Below are positions 22,364 through 29,385 of a DNA stretch of 34,296 bases, piece by piece. Source of the DNA: an uncultured Oscillospiraceae bacterium (GTDB lineage Bacteria; Bacillota; Clostridia; Oscillospirales; Oscillospiraceae); the NCBI GenBank assembly GCA_947624585.1, contig CANQKZ010000015.1, positions 1 to 34,296 on the forward strand. Reading direction: 5' to 3'. The notes below the pieces were generated by a model. The model searched no databases. It saw only the letters and a program-made list of their open reading frames with translations, and was not told where the DNA came from. Numbering within the stretch: the stretch's first letter is position 1; every line of letters begins with the position of its first letter. The position numbers and the translations under genes are program-made.

Positions 22364-22649
22364 AAAACCCGTCAGCCCCATCGGCCACAGTTGGGAGGAG
22401 GTGGAGCATGAACTCTATACCCCCGAAGAGATCGCCGCCAGCGATCTGCGCGTCGCCATCATCGGCGAACTCATCAAGGCCCGTCAGGAGCGCGGCATCA
22501 GCCAGAAGAAGCTTGAAGAGCTCAGCGGCGTGAAGCAGCCCATCATCGCCCGCATGGAACGCGGCAGCACCAGCCCCCAGATCGACACGGTCCTGACGGT
22601 CCTGGCCCCCCTGGGCAAGACCCTTGCCGTCGTCCCCCTGGACCGTTGA
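22350..22649 (+). CDS. higA: HigA-like helix-turn-helix antitoxin
   Basis: The 99-residue protein has an N-terminal tail ([20 protein letters not shown]) and an XRE-type domain at about 38-95: [57 protein letters not shown]. It would bind HigB and repress the operon. I chose TTG 22350, 8 nt after AAAGGGG, instead of the track's TTG 22320 which lies inside the toxin gene without a ribosome site. Both genes of the module then start with TTG. Confidence 0.85.
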   Translation: MKPNEKPVSPIGHSWEEVEHELYTPEEIAASDLRVAIIGELIKARQERGISQKKLEELSGVKQPIIARMERGSTSPQIDTVLTVLAPLGKTLAVVPLDR

Positions 22650-22744
22650 CCCCCTCCCCCGCAGCATGGTTTTTGCGTCCGCCCAATTTTTGTGACATTT
22701 TGGAGATTTGTTGAGATTGGGCCGAAAAAACTTATTTAGGGCTC

Positions 22745-22904
22745 ATACTAATATCCAATCAAAGCAAGACATTTGCGGCGGTCTTTTTTGCGCCATACTT
22801 CGTCAGCCTGCTTGGAAATACGACAGTATTCCCTGCGCAGTCTTCCTCGTCTGGCGCTAAAAATCCTCGCCGCTCGGTATCTTCCTTTAATTGAATATCA
22901 GTAT
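22745..22904 (+). mobile_element. MITE-like element, family B, copy B3
   Basis: A 160-bp element from ATACTAATATCCAATCAAA to CTTTAATTGAATATCAGTAT, the same orientation as B2 and about 80-85 percent alike by eye. The core has GGAAATACGACAGTATTCC. It lies about 95 bp after the antitoxin stop. Confidence 0.85.
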
Positions 22905-23016
22905 GAGATTGTGGAGAACTTCCTCGTGCATCGCCATCAGTTCCGATCAAGCCTCACCGGCCTCCCCTTCTCCGTCTTCTTGCACTTCTCGGCATACGGA
23001 CAGCCTGAGCGGTCCA

Positions 23017-23100
23017 CACATTCTTACCGCGATCCCGGATCTGATAGATCTGCTTGACATCGAGGGCGGCATGGGGACGGGGGACGGTATGGGGACGGTC
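23017..23100 (+). pseudogene. Probable ISAs1-family transposase remnant
   Basis: The frame reads HILTAIPDLIDLLDIEG and then GTGDGMGT, closely resembling the ISAs1 transposase core (consensus-like ITAIPELLDLLDIKG..VTIDAMGTQ). Neither the N-terminal nor C-terminal parts of a transposase were found around it, so it is a fragment of perhaps 28 residues. The 22905-23230 stretch otherwise holds no credible gene. Confidence 0.5.
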
Positions 23101-23230
23101 AAGACAACCGTGACAAGCCCGAAAACGGGAGAAGTCACCGAGGAGTGCCCCTGTGGACAGTGAGGCGCTAAGGCGGGTTGCGTTTATGGAAGAGTACCTG
23201 CTGTCGCCGTGAGGCCGCGGCGTCGGGGGC

Positions 23231-23259
23231 TTGACGGGAATTGGTGGGATTGCTATAAT
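23231..23259 (+). promoter_or_regulatory. Promoter of the radical SAM gene
   Basis: TTGACG (23231-23236), 17-bp spacer, perfect TATAAT (23254-23259) with an extended TG one base before it. The start codon follows 20 bp downstream. Confidence 0.85.
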
Positions 23260-23279
23260 TTGAAGAAGGGGTGATTTTT

Positions 23280-24266
23280 ATGAAAACCGAATTACTGAGT
23301 GAAGAAAATCTTTGCGTGCCCTGTGGGTGCCGGTGCCGGCACTGTCTCCTGGGGTTTGACGGCGGGGTTCCGGGGGCGGGGTACGCGCGGGGGAAGGATC
23401 TGGCGCGGCGGCTGAAGGGGGAATCGCCGGTGAGGTTCACCTACTACATCGGCTTCTGCATGGACACGCCGGAGCTTTTGGACTACATCGCTTTCTGCCG
23501 GGAGATGGGCTTCCCCGGCGGGAGTTTTCTCCAGATGAACGGCTTCGCCAAAAGGCCCTACCCGGAGCTGGAGCGGCTGATGGGCGATGTCCGGGACGCC
23601 GGGGTGGAGCTCATTGACCTGACCTTCTACGGGTTGCCGGAATACCACGACCGATTCGCCGGACGGGCCGGGGATTTTGCGCTTCTGACGGATATGCTGC
23701 GGGCCGCGGGCGCCGTCCGCCTGCCGGTACACATCAGCGGTCCCCTCACCGAGGAGAACGCCGGGCAGGCGGAGGGGCTGCTGGACCTGCTCGCGGGGTA
23801 TGACACCGAGAACATCCGTTTCTATCTGCCCCACGCCAAGGGGCGGGGGTGGTTCCTGGAGCCCGCGCGGCTCAGGAAGAGCACCCTGGACCTGCTCCCC
23901 CACGCTGTCCGGGACCGTATGCCGCGTGTCGCCACCCAAACGGAGGCCGACTGGCTGCGGCGGAGGGACTTCCCGGAGCCGGAGTCGCGGTACCTGACGC
24001 TTTCCGTGACGGCGGAGAACATCGGAAAATACGAAAAGATGCCCGCCGCCGATATTCTTGCGGAGCTGGAATCGCTGGACGACGCCTTCTGGTCCGCCGT
24101 GCCGTCCGCTGCGGAGCTTGCGCGGCTCTACGGCGATGCGGACAGCGACAGGCTCTTCCGGTACCGGGACCTGGTTCTTCTGTGGACGAAGAGGTACGTG
24201 CGGGACAACAAGCTCACCCTCCACGACATGACCGACGAGCGGGGGCACTTCTCTGTGAGGGAGTGA
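23280..24266 (+). CDS. Radical SAM-like protein of unknown function
   Basis: The 328-residue protein has a cysteine cluster near the N-terminus, CVPCGCRCRHC. Within it Cys15-x3-Cys19-x2-Cys22 fits the radical SAM 4Fe-4S motif, with two extra cysteines (12 and 17). The following LLGFDGG and strand/helix alternation (RFTYYIGFCMDTPELLDYIA, GVELIDLTFYGLPEYHD, VRLPVHISGPLTEENAG, NIRFYLPHAKGRGW) suit a partial TIM barrel. No SPASM domain is visible. ATG 23280 is preferred over GTG 23271, which overlaps the ribosome site. It stands alone under its own promoter, and no substrate peptide is seen beside it. Confidence 0.7.
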   Translation: MKTELLSEENLCVPCGCRCRHCLLGFDGGVPGAGYARGKDLARRLKGESPVRFTYYIGFCMDTPELLDYIAFCREMGFPGGSFLQMNGFAKRPYPELERLMGDVRDAGVELIDLTFYGLPEYHDRFAGRAGDFALLTDMLRAAGAVRLPVHISGPLTEENAGQAEGLLDLLAGYDTENIRFYLPHAKGRGWFLEPARLRKSTLDLLPHAVRDRMPRVATQTEADWLRRRDFPEPESRYLTLSVTAENIGKYEKMPAADILAELESLDDAFWSAVPSAAELARLYGDADSDRLFRYRDLVLLWTKRYVRDNKLTLHDMTDERGHFSVRE

Positions 24267-24281
24267 TCCCTTTCCGTGGGA

Positions 24282-25310
24282 TCAGAGCTTCCTTCTGAGC
24301 CTCTCGATCTCCCGCCGCACCGCGTCCACGGTTTCGCCGTCGGTGGTGTCCCAGTCGGAGCCCATGGCCTCGATTTCCCGCTCCAGGGCCTCGATGGCGG
24401 CTGGGATGTTGCCCATGCGCTCACAGGTCTGGGCGATGGCCTCAAAGGGGTCGGTGAAGGCCCTGGGGTGGGTCTGACGGCGCTGGGCCTCCCGGTAGCA
24501 CTCCAGGGCCCGGTCATACTCCCCGTCGAAGACCAGGTTGTCGCCCAGGCTTGTCCAAGCCATCCAGTCGTCCGGGAAATCCAGGACCATCCGCTCCCTT
24601 ATCTCGCGGGCCCGCGCCCTGTCGCCCCGAGCCAGGGCGATCCTGGCCCGGTAGTCCGGCACCCGGAAGGTGTCATTGATCTGAGCGAGCTTCTCGCACC
24701 AGACCTCCGCCTCGTCGAAACGGCGGTCCGCTATCAGGGCGTCCATGATCCACAGGTAGGCCCGCCAGACGGTGGGGTTGCGGGTGATGAAGTCCTCGTA
24801 CCAGCCGATGTACTCCCAGTGGGTGTCGGAGTACCAGTCGGGGCTGAGGATCCCCACCGCCTCCGCCAGCTCCCCGTGGGCGTCCCGGCTGTCGGGCGTC
24901 CGGGCAAGGGCCTCCTTGGCGTAAGCTTCCGCCCGGCGGTGATGGGCACGGGCCTGAAAATTCTCCATCCAGGCAAGCAGCGTCCAGGGCTCGCCGTTTT
25001 TCGGCTCCCGGCGGGTCATATCCCGCAGAAACTCCGCCTCCCGCTCAAGGATCGGGTCCTCGATGTCCCGCTTGTCCCAGAGCATATTGCGGATCCGCTC
25101 CATCCGCGTCCCGTCCGTCAGGGCAAAGAGCTGGTCGATGGTCACCCCGAAGTAGGCGGAGATCTCCGGCAGCAGGCCGATGTCCGGCGCCGTGGCGCCC
25201 GTCTCCCACTTGCTGACGGTCTGGGGCAGGACCCCCAGGGCCTCCGCCACCGTCTCCTGGGTGACGCCCCGCCGTGCGCGGAGCGCTTTGATCTGATTTC
25301 CGATTTCCAT
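24282..25310 (-). CDS. XRE-family regulator with TPR-like repeats
   Basis: The 342-residue protein has a Cro/CI-type helix-turn-helix at about 4-60 (IKALRARRGVTQETVAEALG, VLPQTVSKWETGATAPDIGL). A helical repeat region follows at about 100-330 with TPR-like units (WTLLAWMENFQARAHHRRAE, WMAWTSLGDNLVFDGEYDRA, AIAQTCERMGNIPAAIEALE). This class often senses a peptide or protein partner through the TPRs. ATG 25310 has GGAGG 11 nt upstream; the earlier TTG of the track overlaps that site. The promoter lies inside a perfect inverted repeat, consistent with autoregulation. Confidence 0.85.
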   Translation of the reverse strand: MEIGNQIKALRARRGVTQETVAEALGVLPQTVSKWETGATAPDIGLLPEISAYFGVTIDQLFALTDGTRMERIRNMLWDKRDIEDPILEREAEFLRDMTRREPKNGEPWTLLAWMENFQARAHHRRAEAYAKEALARTPDSRDAHGELAEAVGILSPDWYSDTHWEYIGWYEDFITRNPTVWRAYLWIMDALIADRRFDEAEVWCEKLAQINDTFRVPDYRARIALARGDRARAREIRERMVLDFPDDWMAWTSLGDNLVFDGEYDRALECYREAQRRQTHPRAFTDPFEAIAQTCERMGNIPAAIEALEREIEAMGSDWDTTDGETVDAVRREIERLRRKL

Positions 25311-25332
25311 GGATCGTATAACCTCCAAAACA

Positions 25333-25379
25333 AAAACTCGTCCGGACTGGGGTCATCATACCACATCCGGACGAGTTTT
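25333..25379. promoter_or_regulatory. 13-bp inverted repeat spanning the XRE gene promoter
   Basis: AAAACTCGTCCGG (25333-25345) and CCGGACGAGTTTT (25367-25379) are perfect inverted arms 21 bp apart. The minus-strand -10 lies between them and the upstream arm overlaps the spacer and the edge of the -35. It could be an operator or the terminator of the upstream lipoprotein gene, or both. Confidence 0.6.
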
Positions 25380-25384
25380 ATCAA
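25355..25384 (-). promoter_or_regulatory. Promoter of the XRE-TPR gene
   Basis: TTGATA (25379-25384), 18-bp spacer, TATGAT (25355-25360) with an extended TGG before the -10, on the minus strand. Confidence 0.65.
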
Positions 25385-25422
25385 GGGCGCGAAAGGCTTG
25401 CGCGCTCGCCTGTCAGGCGGGC

Positions 25423-26889
25423 TTACCAATCCGGGACCTGCCAGTCGCCTCCCCAGGCGTAGCGGACGCCCTGGGCTTCGGGGACGTCCTCGTCCCACTG
25501 GTGCTCGGTGCCGCGCAGGATGTCGCTGGTCACGTTGAAATAGGTCACCGCGTACAAGCGGAGGTATGTCTCGTTGGGTTCCACCACGGCGCCGTCGGCG
25601 TTTGTGAACACTGGGTCGTTCCAGGTCACGTCCACCGCGTACCAGTCGCCCTCCAGCTGCACCAGGTTCCATGCGTGGTCCTCCCGCTCGCGGTGGGCAA
25701 AGCCGTGGACGGTCTGGCAGGGGATGTCCAGAATGTCCATGAACAGCTGGAAGGTGCTGGTGTACCCCAGGCAGATGCCCACCCCGTGGGCCAGGACGCC
25801 GTAGGGGTTGTCGTTGTCCGGATCCGGGATCCCCGTGGGGTGGGAGCTGAGCTCCGCCGGGTCGTAGCGGGTGTTCCTGACCAGGTACACGTTCACCTGC
25901 CATTCCTTCTGCACGTCGGTCATGTCATCTGTGACGATCTCCTCCAGAATCTCCCGGCACCGCTTGTACACGTAGAGTTCCTTGGGGTTCAGCGATGTCA
26001 GGTCCCCGGTCTCAAAGGCGGCGGTGACGGCCTCCTGGTCAAAGGGGTCGTACTGTAGAATGCTGTCCGGGGCGTCGATGACAGACGGATCCGCCATCAG
26101 GAAGATGGGGTCGTCGGCCCAGCTCTCGCCGCTCCCGGCGGAGGTCTCCCGCCCGCCCGGAGCGCCGGATGTGCCGGTCTCTTCCTGCCCGCCGTCCGGC
26201 GTATCCGTATCGTCCATTTTTTCTGGAGCGTCCGGGATATCCGTTCCGTCCTCATCGCCGGAGGTGTCCGGCGCGTCCCCGTCCGGCTCCGGCATGGGCC
26301 GGACGTAGTCGTAGAGGTTCAAATCAGAGGCGGCCTCCGGGCCGAAGCAGCCGTCCCAGGCCGTCCGGGCGCTGTCCGGGTCCCGGCATATGACCAGCGC
26401 CGCCGTGTCTCCCTCCGTCAGGACCAGGCCCGCCGCCGCCAGCTTCGACTCCTCCGGCGCGTAGCCGAAGAAGGCGCCCTCCCGCTCGGCCCGGTATGCC
26501 TCCAGAGATTCGGCGCAGGACGCGGCGGTGTCGGCGGAGTCCACGCGGAAAACGGCGATCTCACAGGCGGTGACGCCGAAGGGGTAGCAGATCACGCCGT
26601 CCGCACAGCTCTCGGCGCTGTCCCCCAGGTAGATCATGGAGTAGGGCCGGAACTCCGGGTCGCCAAAGGTCACGGCGTAGAGCTCCGGCAGCTCCGTTTG
26701 GGATGCCGCAAGCTCTGCGGCGATTTGGGCGGCGGTCAGAGGCGTCCCGGTGTCGGGGGTGTCTGCCCCACCGGGGGCGTCTCCCCCACCGGGGGTGTCT
26801 CCCCCACCGGGGGTGTCTTCGCCGCCGCACCCGGTGAGGACGCTCAGAAGCAGGGCGGCGGTGAGTATAAGTGTCAGGAATCTTTTCAT
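25423..26889 (-). CDS. Lipoprotein with transglutaminase-like domain
   Basis: The 488-residue protein has a lipoprotein signal (MKRFLTLILTAALLLSVLTG) with lipobox LTGC, Cys21. A Gly/Pro/Asp repeat linker follows, then an N-terminal DUF4358-like domain (about 50-200; AAELAASQTELPELYAVTFG), a long acidic disordered linker, and a C-terminal transglutaminase-like domain (about 310-470). Its catalytic residues are visible in GVGICLGYTSTFQLF (Cys), DHAWNLVQLEGDWYAV (His) and VDVTWNDP (Asp). It is probably anchored outside the membrane and acts on wall or surface protein. It starts 9 bp after yigZ and likely belongs to the hflX-yigZ operon. Confidence 0.82.
   Translation of the reverse strand: MKRFLTLILTAALLLSVLTGCGGEDTPGGGDTPGGGDAPGGADTPDTGTPLTAAQIAAELAASQTELPELYAVTFGDPEFRPYSMIYLGDSAESCADGVICYPFGVTACEIAVFRVDSADTAASCAESLEAYRAEREGAFFGYAPEESKLAAAGLVLTEGDTAALVICRDPDSARTAWDGCFGPEAASDLNLYDYVRPMPEPDGDAPDTSGDEDGTDIPDAPEKMDDTDTPDGGQEETGTSGAPGGRETSAGSGESWADDPIFLMADPSVIDAPDSILQYDPFDQEAVTAAFETGDLTSLNPKELYVYKRCREILEEIVTDDMTDVQKEWQVNVYLVRNTRYDPAELSSHPTGIPDPDNDNPYGVLAHGVGICLGYTSTFQLFMDILDIPCQTVHGFAHREREDHAWNLVQLEGDWYAVDVTWNDPVFTNADGAVVEPNETYLRLYAVTYFNVTSDILRGTEHQWDEDVPEAQGVRYAWGGDWQVPDW
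26761..26814. repeat. 18-bp tandem repeat in the lipoprotein linker
   Basis: Three units of GTCTCCCCCACCGGGGGT (first unit with two changes) encode the repeated DTPGGG/DAPGGA hexapeptide just after the lipid-anchored cysteine. Copy number could vary without changing the frame. Confidence 0.8.
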
Positions 26890-26898
26890 TTTTTCGCC

Positions 26899-27531
26899 TC
26901 ATTCCTCTACGGGTACCGGTTTCAGGCTCTCTCCGGTGACCTCCAAAAGGGCCGTGCCCGCCGTCAGGTCGGTGACGCGGCTGTTGAATCGTTCAAAATC
27001 CCCCGGCGGCACGGTCAGGGACAGGTCCACGTCGGCGCCGAACTCCGTGGCCTCGATCCGGGCGCCGAGCCGGGGCAGTTCCGCCCGGAGGCGCTCATAC
27101 TGGGGGTAGGAGCAGATCAGCGTCAACTCCAAAAGGGGCGTCATCCTGGCCTTTCCCGCCGCCTCCAGCGCCAGGGAAGCGGATTTGGAGTAGGCCCGCA
27201 CCAGCCCGCCCGCGCCCAGGAGGATGCCGCCGAAATAGCGCGTCACCACGCAGCAGAAGTCCTGGACCCCGGCCTTGCGGAACACGTCCAGCACCGGCAT
27301 CCCGGAGGTGCCGGAGGGCTCCCCGTCGTCGGAGTACCGCATGTTGCCCGACTCCCGGATGGAGTAGGCGTACACGTTGTGGCTGGCGTCCCAGTGGCGC
27401 TCCCGGGTCTCCCGCAGGCGGGCCAGCGCCTCGGCCTCCGACTCCGCGTGCCACACCCGGCCGATGAACCGGGACCTCTTTTCAATGTACTCGATCTCGC
27501 CGTAGGCGGCGGGGATGATGTAGTCCGCCAT
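26899..27531 (-). CDS. yigZ: YigZ/IMPACT-family protein
   Basis: The 210-residue protein has the IMPACT N-terminal domain at about 15-125: IEYIEKRSRFIGRVWHAESE, HWDASHNVYAYSIR, YSDDGEPSGTSGMPVLDVFR and VVTRYFGGILLGAGGLVRAY. A small ferredoxin-like C-terminal domain follows at about 135-205. The family is conserved, linked to translation/stress in eukaryotes (IMPACT) but with no settled bacterial function. ATG 27531 lies 12 bp after the hflX stop, so it is co-transcribed with hflX. Confidence 0.93.
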   Translation of the reverse strand: MADYIIPAAYGEIEYIEKRSRFIGRVWHAESEAEALARLRETRERHWDASHNVYAYSIRESGNMRYSDDGEPSGTSGMPVLDVFRKAGVQDFCCVVTRYFGGILLGAGGLVRAYSKSASLALEAAGKARMTPLLELTLICSYPQYERLRAELPRLGARIEATEFGADVDLSLTVPPGDFERFNSRVTDLTAGTALLEVTGESLKPVPVEE

Positions 27532-27543
27532 ATCTCCCTCCGC

Positions 27544-28833
27544 TCACCGGGGCGTGCGGCCGTCCGGCCGCTCCGCGTAGTCCCGCACCTGGCCCCACAG
27601 CTCCGGCTTGACGGTCACGTCCGCCCGGATGCCGGTGTCCCCGTAGTCCAAGCCGTGGACCTCCGCCTCCCGGTGCAGAAGGTCCAACAGTCCCCCGGCG
27701 GAGTAGGGCAGCAGGAGCGTCACCCGCTTCTTGCCCCGAGAGAGGATCTGGCCGATCATTTCCAGAAGCCTGTCCGTCCCCTCGCCCGTTTTCGCGGAGA
27801 TGGCGACCGTGTTCTCCCCCCGGGGGATCCCGGCGGGGTCCGGGCACAGGTCCGCCTTGTTGTACGCCTCGATACAGGGGGTGGCGGAGGCGCCCAGCTC
27901 CGCGATGAGACGCCGCACAACGTCGATCTGGGTCTCCCGCTCCGGGGAGGAGGAGTCAATGACGTGGATGAGCACGTCCGCGAAGCTCAGCTCCTCCAAG
28001 GTGGCCTTGAAGGCCTCCACCAGGTGGTGGGGCAGCTTGCGGATGAATCCCACGGTGTCGGACACAAGCACGTCCGTGCCGGGGGAGAGCGTCAGCTTCC
28101 GGGTGGTGGTATCCAGGGTGTCAAAGAGCCGGTCGCGTGCCTCGATCCCCGCGCCGGTCAGGCAGTTTAAGAGCGTGGACTTCCCGGCGTTGGTGTACCC
28201 CACCAGGGCGATCACCGGCACGCCGTTCTTCTCCCTCTGCCGCCGCTGGGTGCCCCGAACGCGGCGCACGGATTCCAGCTCATCTTCTAATTTCTGTATC
28301 TTCCGCCGGATGTGCCGCCGGTCCGTCTCCAGCTGGGTCTCGCCGGGGCCTCGGGTGCCGATGGGGCTCTTGCCGCCGGAGGCCGTCTGGCGCACCAGGT
28401 GGGTCCACATTCCGGTGAGGCGCGGGAGAAGGTAGTTGTACTGGGCCAGCTCCACCTGGAGCCGCCCCTCGCTGGTCTGGGCCCGGGAGGCAAAGATGTC
28501 CAGGATGAGCTGGGACCTGTCCAGTACATGGACGCCCAGATCCTCCTCCAGCGCCCGGAGCTGGGAGGGGGACAGCTCGTTGTCAAAGACGGCCAGCGTG
28601 CAGTCGTTGGCCTCCAGAAGGTCTTTGACCTCCCGGACCTTGCCTTCGCCGATAAAGCTGCGCGGGTCCGGTGCGCGCTTGTTTTGCAGGACCTTCCCGC
28701 AGGATACGCCCCCGGCGGTCTCCAGGAGCGCCTCCAGCTCGTCCAGCGTCACGTCCGTGGACCGCTCCCGCTCCTCCATACTGTCAGCGGCCAGCCCCAC
28801 AAGGACGGCCCTCTCTTTCTCGTTTCGTTCCAA
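27544..28833 (-). CDS. hflX: GTPase HflX
   Basis: HflX is a ribosome-associated GTPase that splits stalled or heat-damaged ribosomes. Its 429 residues comprise an N-terminal HflX domain (LDELEALLETAGG, VFDNELSPSQLRALEEDLGV, LDRSQLILDIFASRA), the GTRGPGETQLETDRR linker motif, and a GTPase domain with G1 GYTNAGKS, G3 DTVGF, G4 NKAD and G5 SAKTG. The start is TTG 28833 with AAGGGAAG upstream. It leads an operon with yigZ and the transglutaminase-like lipoprotein. Confidence 0.95.
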   Translation of the reverse strand: MERNEKERAVLVGLAADSMEERERSTDVTLDELEALLETAGGVSCGKVLQNKRAPDPRSFIGEGKVREVKDLLEANDCTLAVFDNELSPSQLRALEEDLGVHVLDRSQLILDIFASRAQTSEGRLQVELAQYNYLLPRLTGMWTHLVRQTASGGKSPIGTRGPGETQLETDRRHIRRKIQKLEDELESVRRVRGTQRRQREKNGVPVIALVGYTNAGKSTLLNCLTGAGIEARDRLFDTLDTTTRKLTLSPGTDVLVSDTVGFIRKLPHHLVEAFKATLEELSFADVLIHVIDSSSPERETQIDVVRRLIAELGASATPCIEAYNKADLCPDPAGIPRGENTVAISAKTGEGTDRLLEMIGQILSRGKKRVTLLLPYSAGGLLDLLHREAEVHGLDYGDTGIRADVTVKPELWGQVRDYAERPDGRTPR

Positions 28834-28869
28834 CGCGGTCTTCCCTTCAAATCTTGATCCGTGTAGTGT

Positions 28870-28898
28870 ATTATAGCACAGAATTGGGGGATTGTATA
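28870..28898 (-). promoter_or_regulatory. Promoter of hflX
   Basis: Perfect TATAAT (28870-28875, minus strand), 17-bp spacer, weak -35 TATACA (28893-28898). Confidence 0.55.
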
Positions 28899-28948
28899 TA
28901 AGAAAAATGTAAACCCGCGGTTAAGCGCCGGGATCGGCGGAAAATAAA

Positions 28949-28977
28949 TTGACAAAATTCGACCCATACCTTATAAT
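28949..28977 (+). promoter_or_regulatory. Consensus promoter of the small membrane-peptide locus
   Basis: Perfect TTGACA (28949-28954), 17-bp spacer, perfect TATAAT (28972-28977). It is the strongest promoter in the window, yet no ordinary gene follows. Transcription should start near 28984. Confidence 0.85.
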
Positions 28978-28983
28978 TGGGGC

Positions 28984-29142
28984 ATGGGCCTTGCATTATG
29001 CAAGTGTGCCGCTTTCGCGGCATGGAGATCGACGTTCCAGCTTACGGAACGGTTAAAAGGACGGTGCCTGATTTCCGCGAGAGCGGGAAGGAGGCGTGCA
29101 TCAGCTCCCGCGGGAAATACTCCCGAAAGGAGGCTGGTACAT
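28984..29142 (+). ncRNA. Structured leader of the small membrane-peptide transcript
   Basis: About 150 nt between the predicted start of transcription and the peptide contain several small palindromes: TTGCATTATGCAA, GCCGC-TTTC-GCGGC, and TCCCGCGGGA. CTCC segments could pair with the AAAGGAGG ribosome site at 29126-29133. The structure resembles the sequestering leaders of type I toxin mRNAs, inferred from sequence only. An 85-codon frame from ATG 28984 runs through it in phase with the peptide, but its upstream part looks non-coding. Confidence 0.4.
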
Positions 29143-29241
29143 ATCACTTGGACCACTGTGCTGAGTCTGGTGGGCTTCATCGGCTCCCTGGCCAGTATCA
29201 TCTCTCTTGTGTTGTATTTTTACGACAGAAGAAAAAAGTGA
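29143..29241 (+). CDS. Small single-helix membrane peptide, holin/type I toxin-like
   Basis: About 32 residues: TWTTVLSLVGFIGSLASIISLV forms one membrane helix and the chain ends in LYFYDRRKK, the short basic tail typical of TxpA/BsrG/holin-like toxic peptides in Firmicutes. The perfect AAAGGAGG lies 9 nt before codon ATC 29143, which would be a very rare start. GTG 29158 is conventional but 24 nt away. The stop lies inside the stem of an antisense terminator. It has a consensus promoter upstream and an opposing consensus promoter downstream. Start codon and function remain uncertain. Confidence 0.45.
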   Translation: MTWTTVLSLVGFIGSLASIISLVLYFYDRRKK

Positions 29242-29268
29242 GCCGTCTGCCAAATCAGACGGCTCACT
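29231..29268 (-). terminator. Terminator of the predicted antisense RNA
   Basis: AGTGAGCCGTCTG, a 6-nt loop and CAGACGGCTCACT form a perfect 13-bp stem (29237-29268). On the minus strand it is followed by TTTTTTCTTC; on the plus strand no T-tract follows. Confidence 0.85.
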
Positions 29269-29338
29269 GTGGATTTGGGCCTGCGAACCCGATCCACTAA
29301 ATTAGAGCTATTAACTGTGGCACCGTTCCGGTCTCCAC
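29231..29338 (-). ncRNA. Predicted antisense RNA to the membrane-peptide transcript
   Basis: A minus-strand promoter at 29345-29373 would start RNA near 29338 and end at the hairpin 29237-29268 with its T6 tract, giving about 105 nt complementary to the last codons and 3' region of the peptide transcript. This is the convergent layout of txpA/ratA-like type I systems. No expression data. Confidence 0.5.
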
Positions 29339-29344
29339 CCTTAC

Positions 29345-29373
29345 AGTATAACTTCTTCTCTCAAATTTGTCAA
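29345..29373 (-). promoter_or_regulatory. Promoter of the predicted antisense RNA
   Basis: Perfect TTGACA (29368-29373), 17-bp spacer, TATACT (29345-29350) on the minus strand, pointing at the small peptide gene with no coding gene before the terminator. Confidence 0.8.
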
Positions 29374-29385
29374 TACCGTATTTTC

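Noticed and set aside
22681-22722. GCCCAAT/ATTGGGC inverted repeat after the antitoxin as a terminator
   Set aside because: Seven-bp stem with a 28-nt loop and no T-tract on the plus strand; too weak to call.
22947-23163. Small ORFs in the 22905-23230 gap as genes
   Set aside because: Low-complexity Met/Gly/Thr or Ser/Pro content, no ribosome sites; only the short transposase-like stretch has recognisable similarity.
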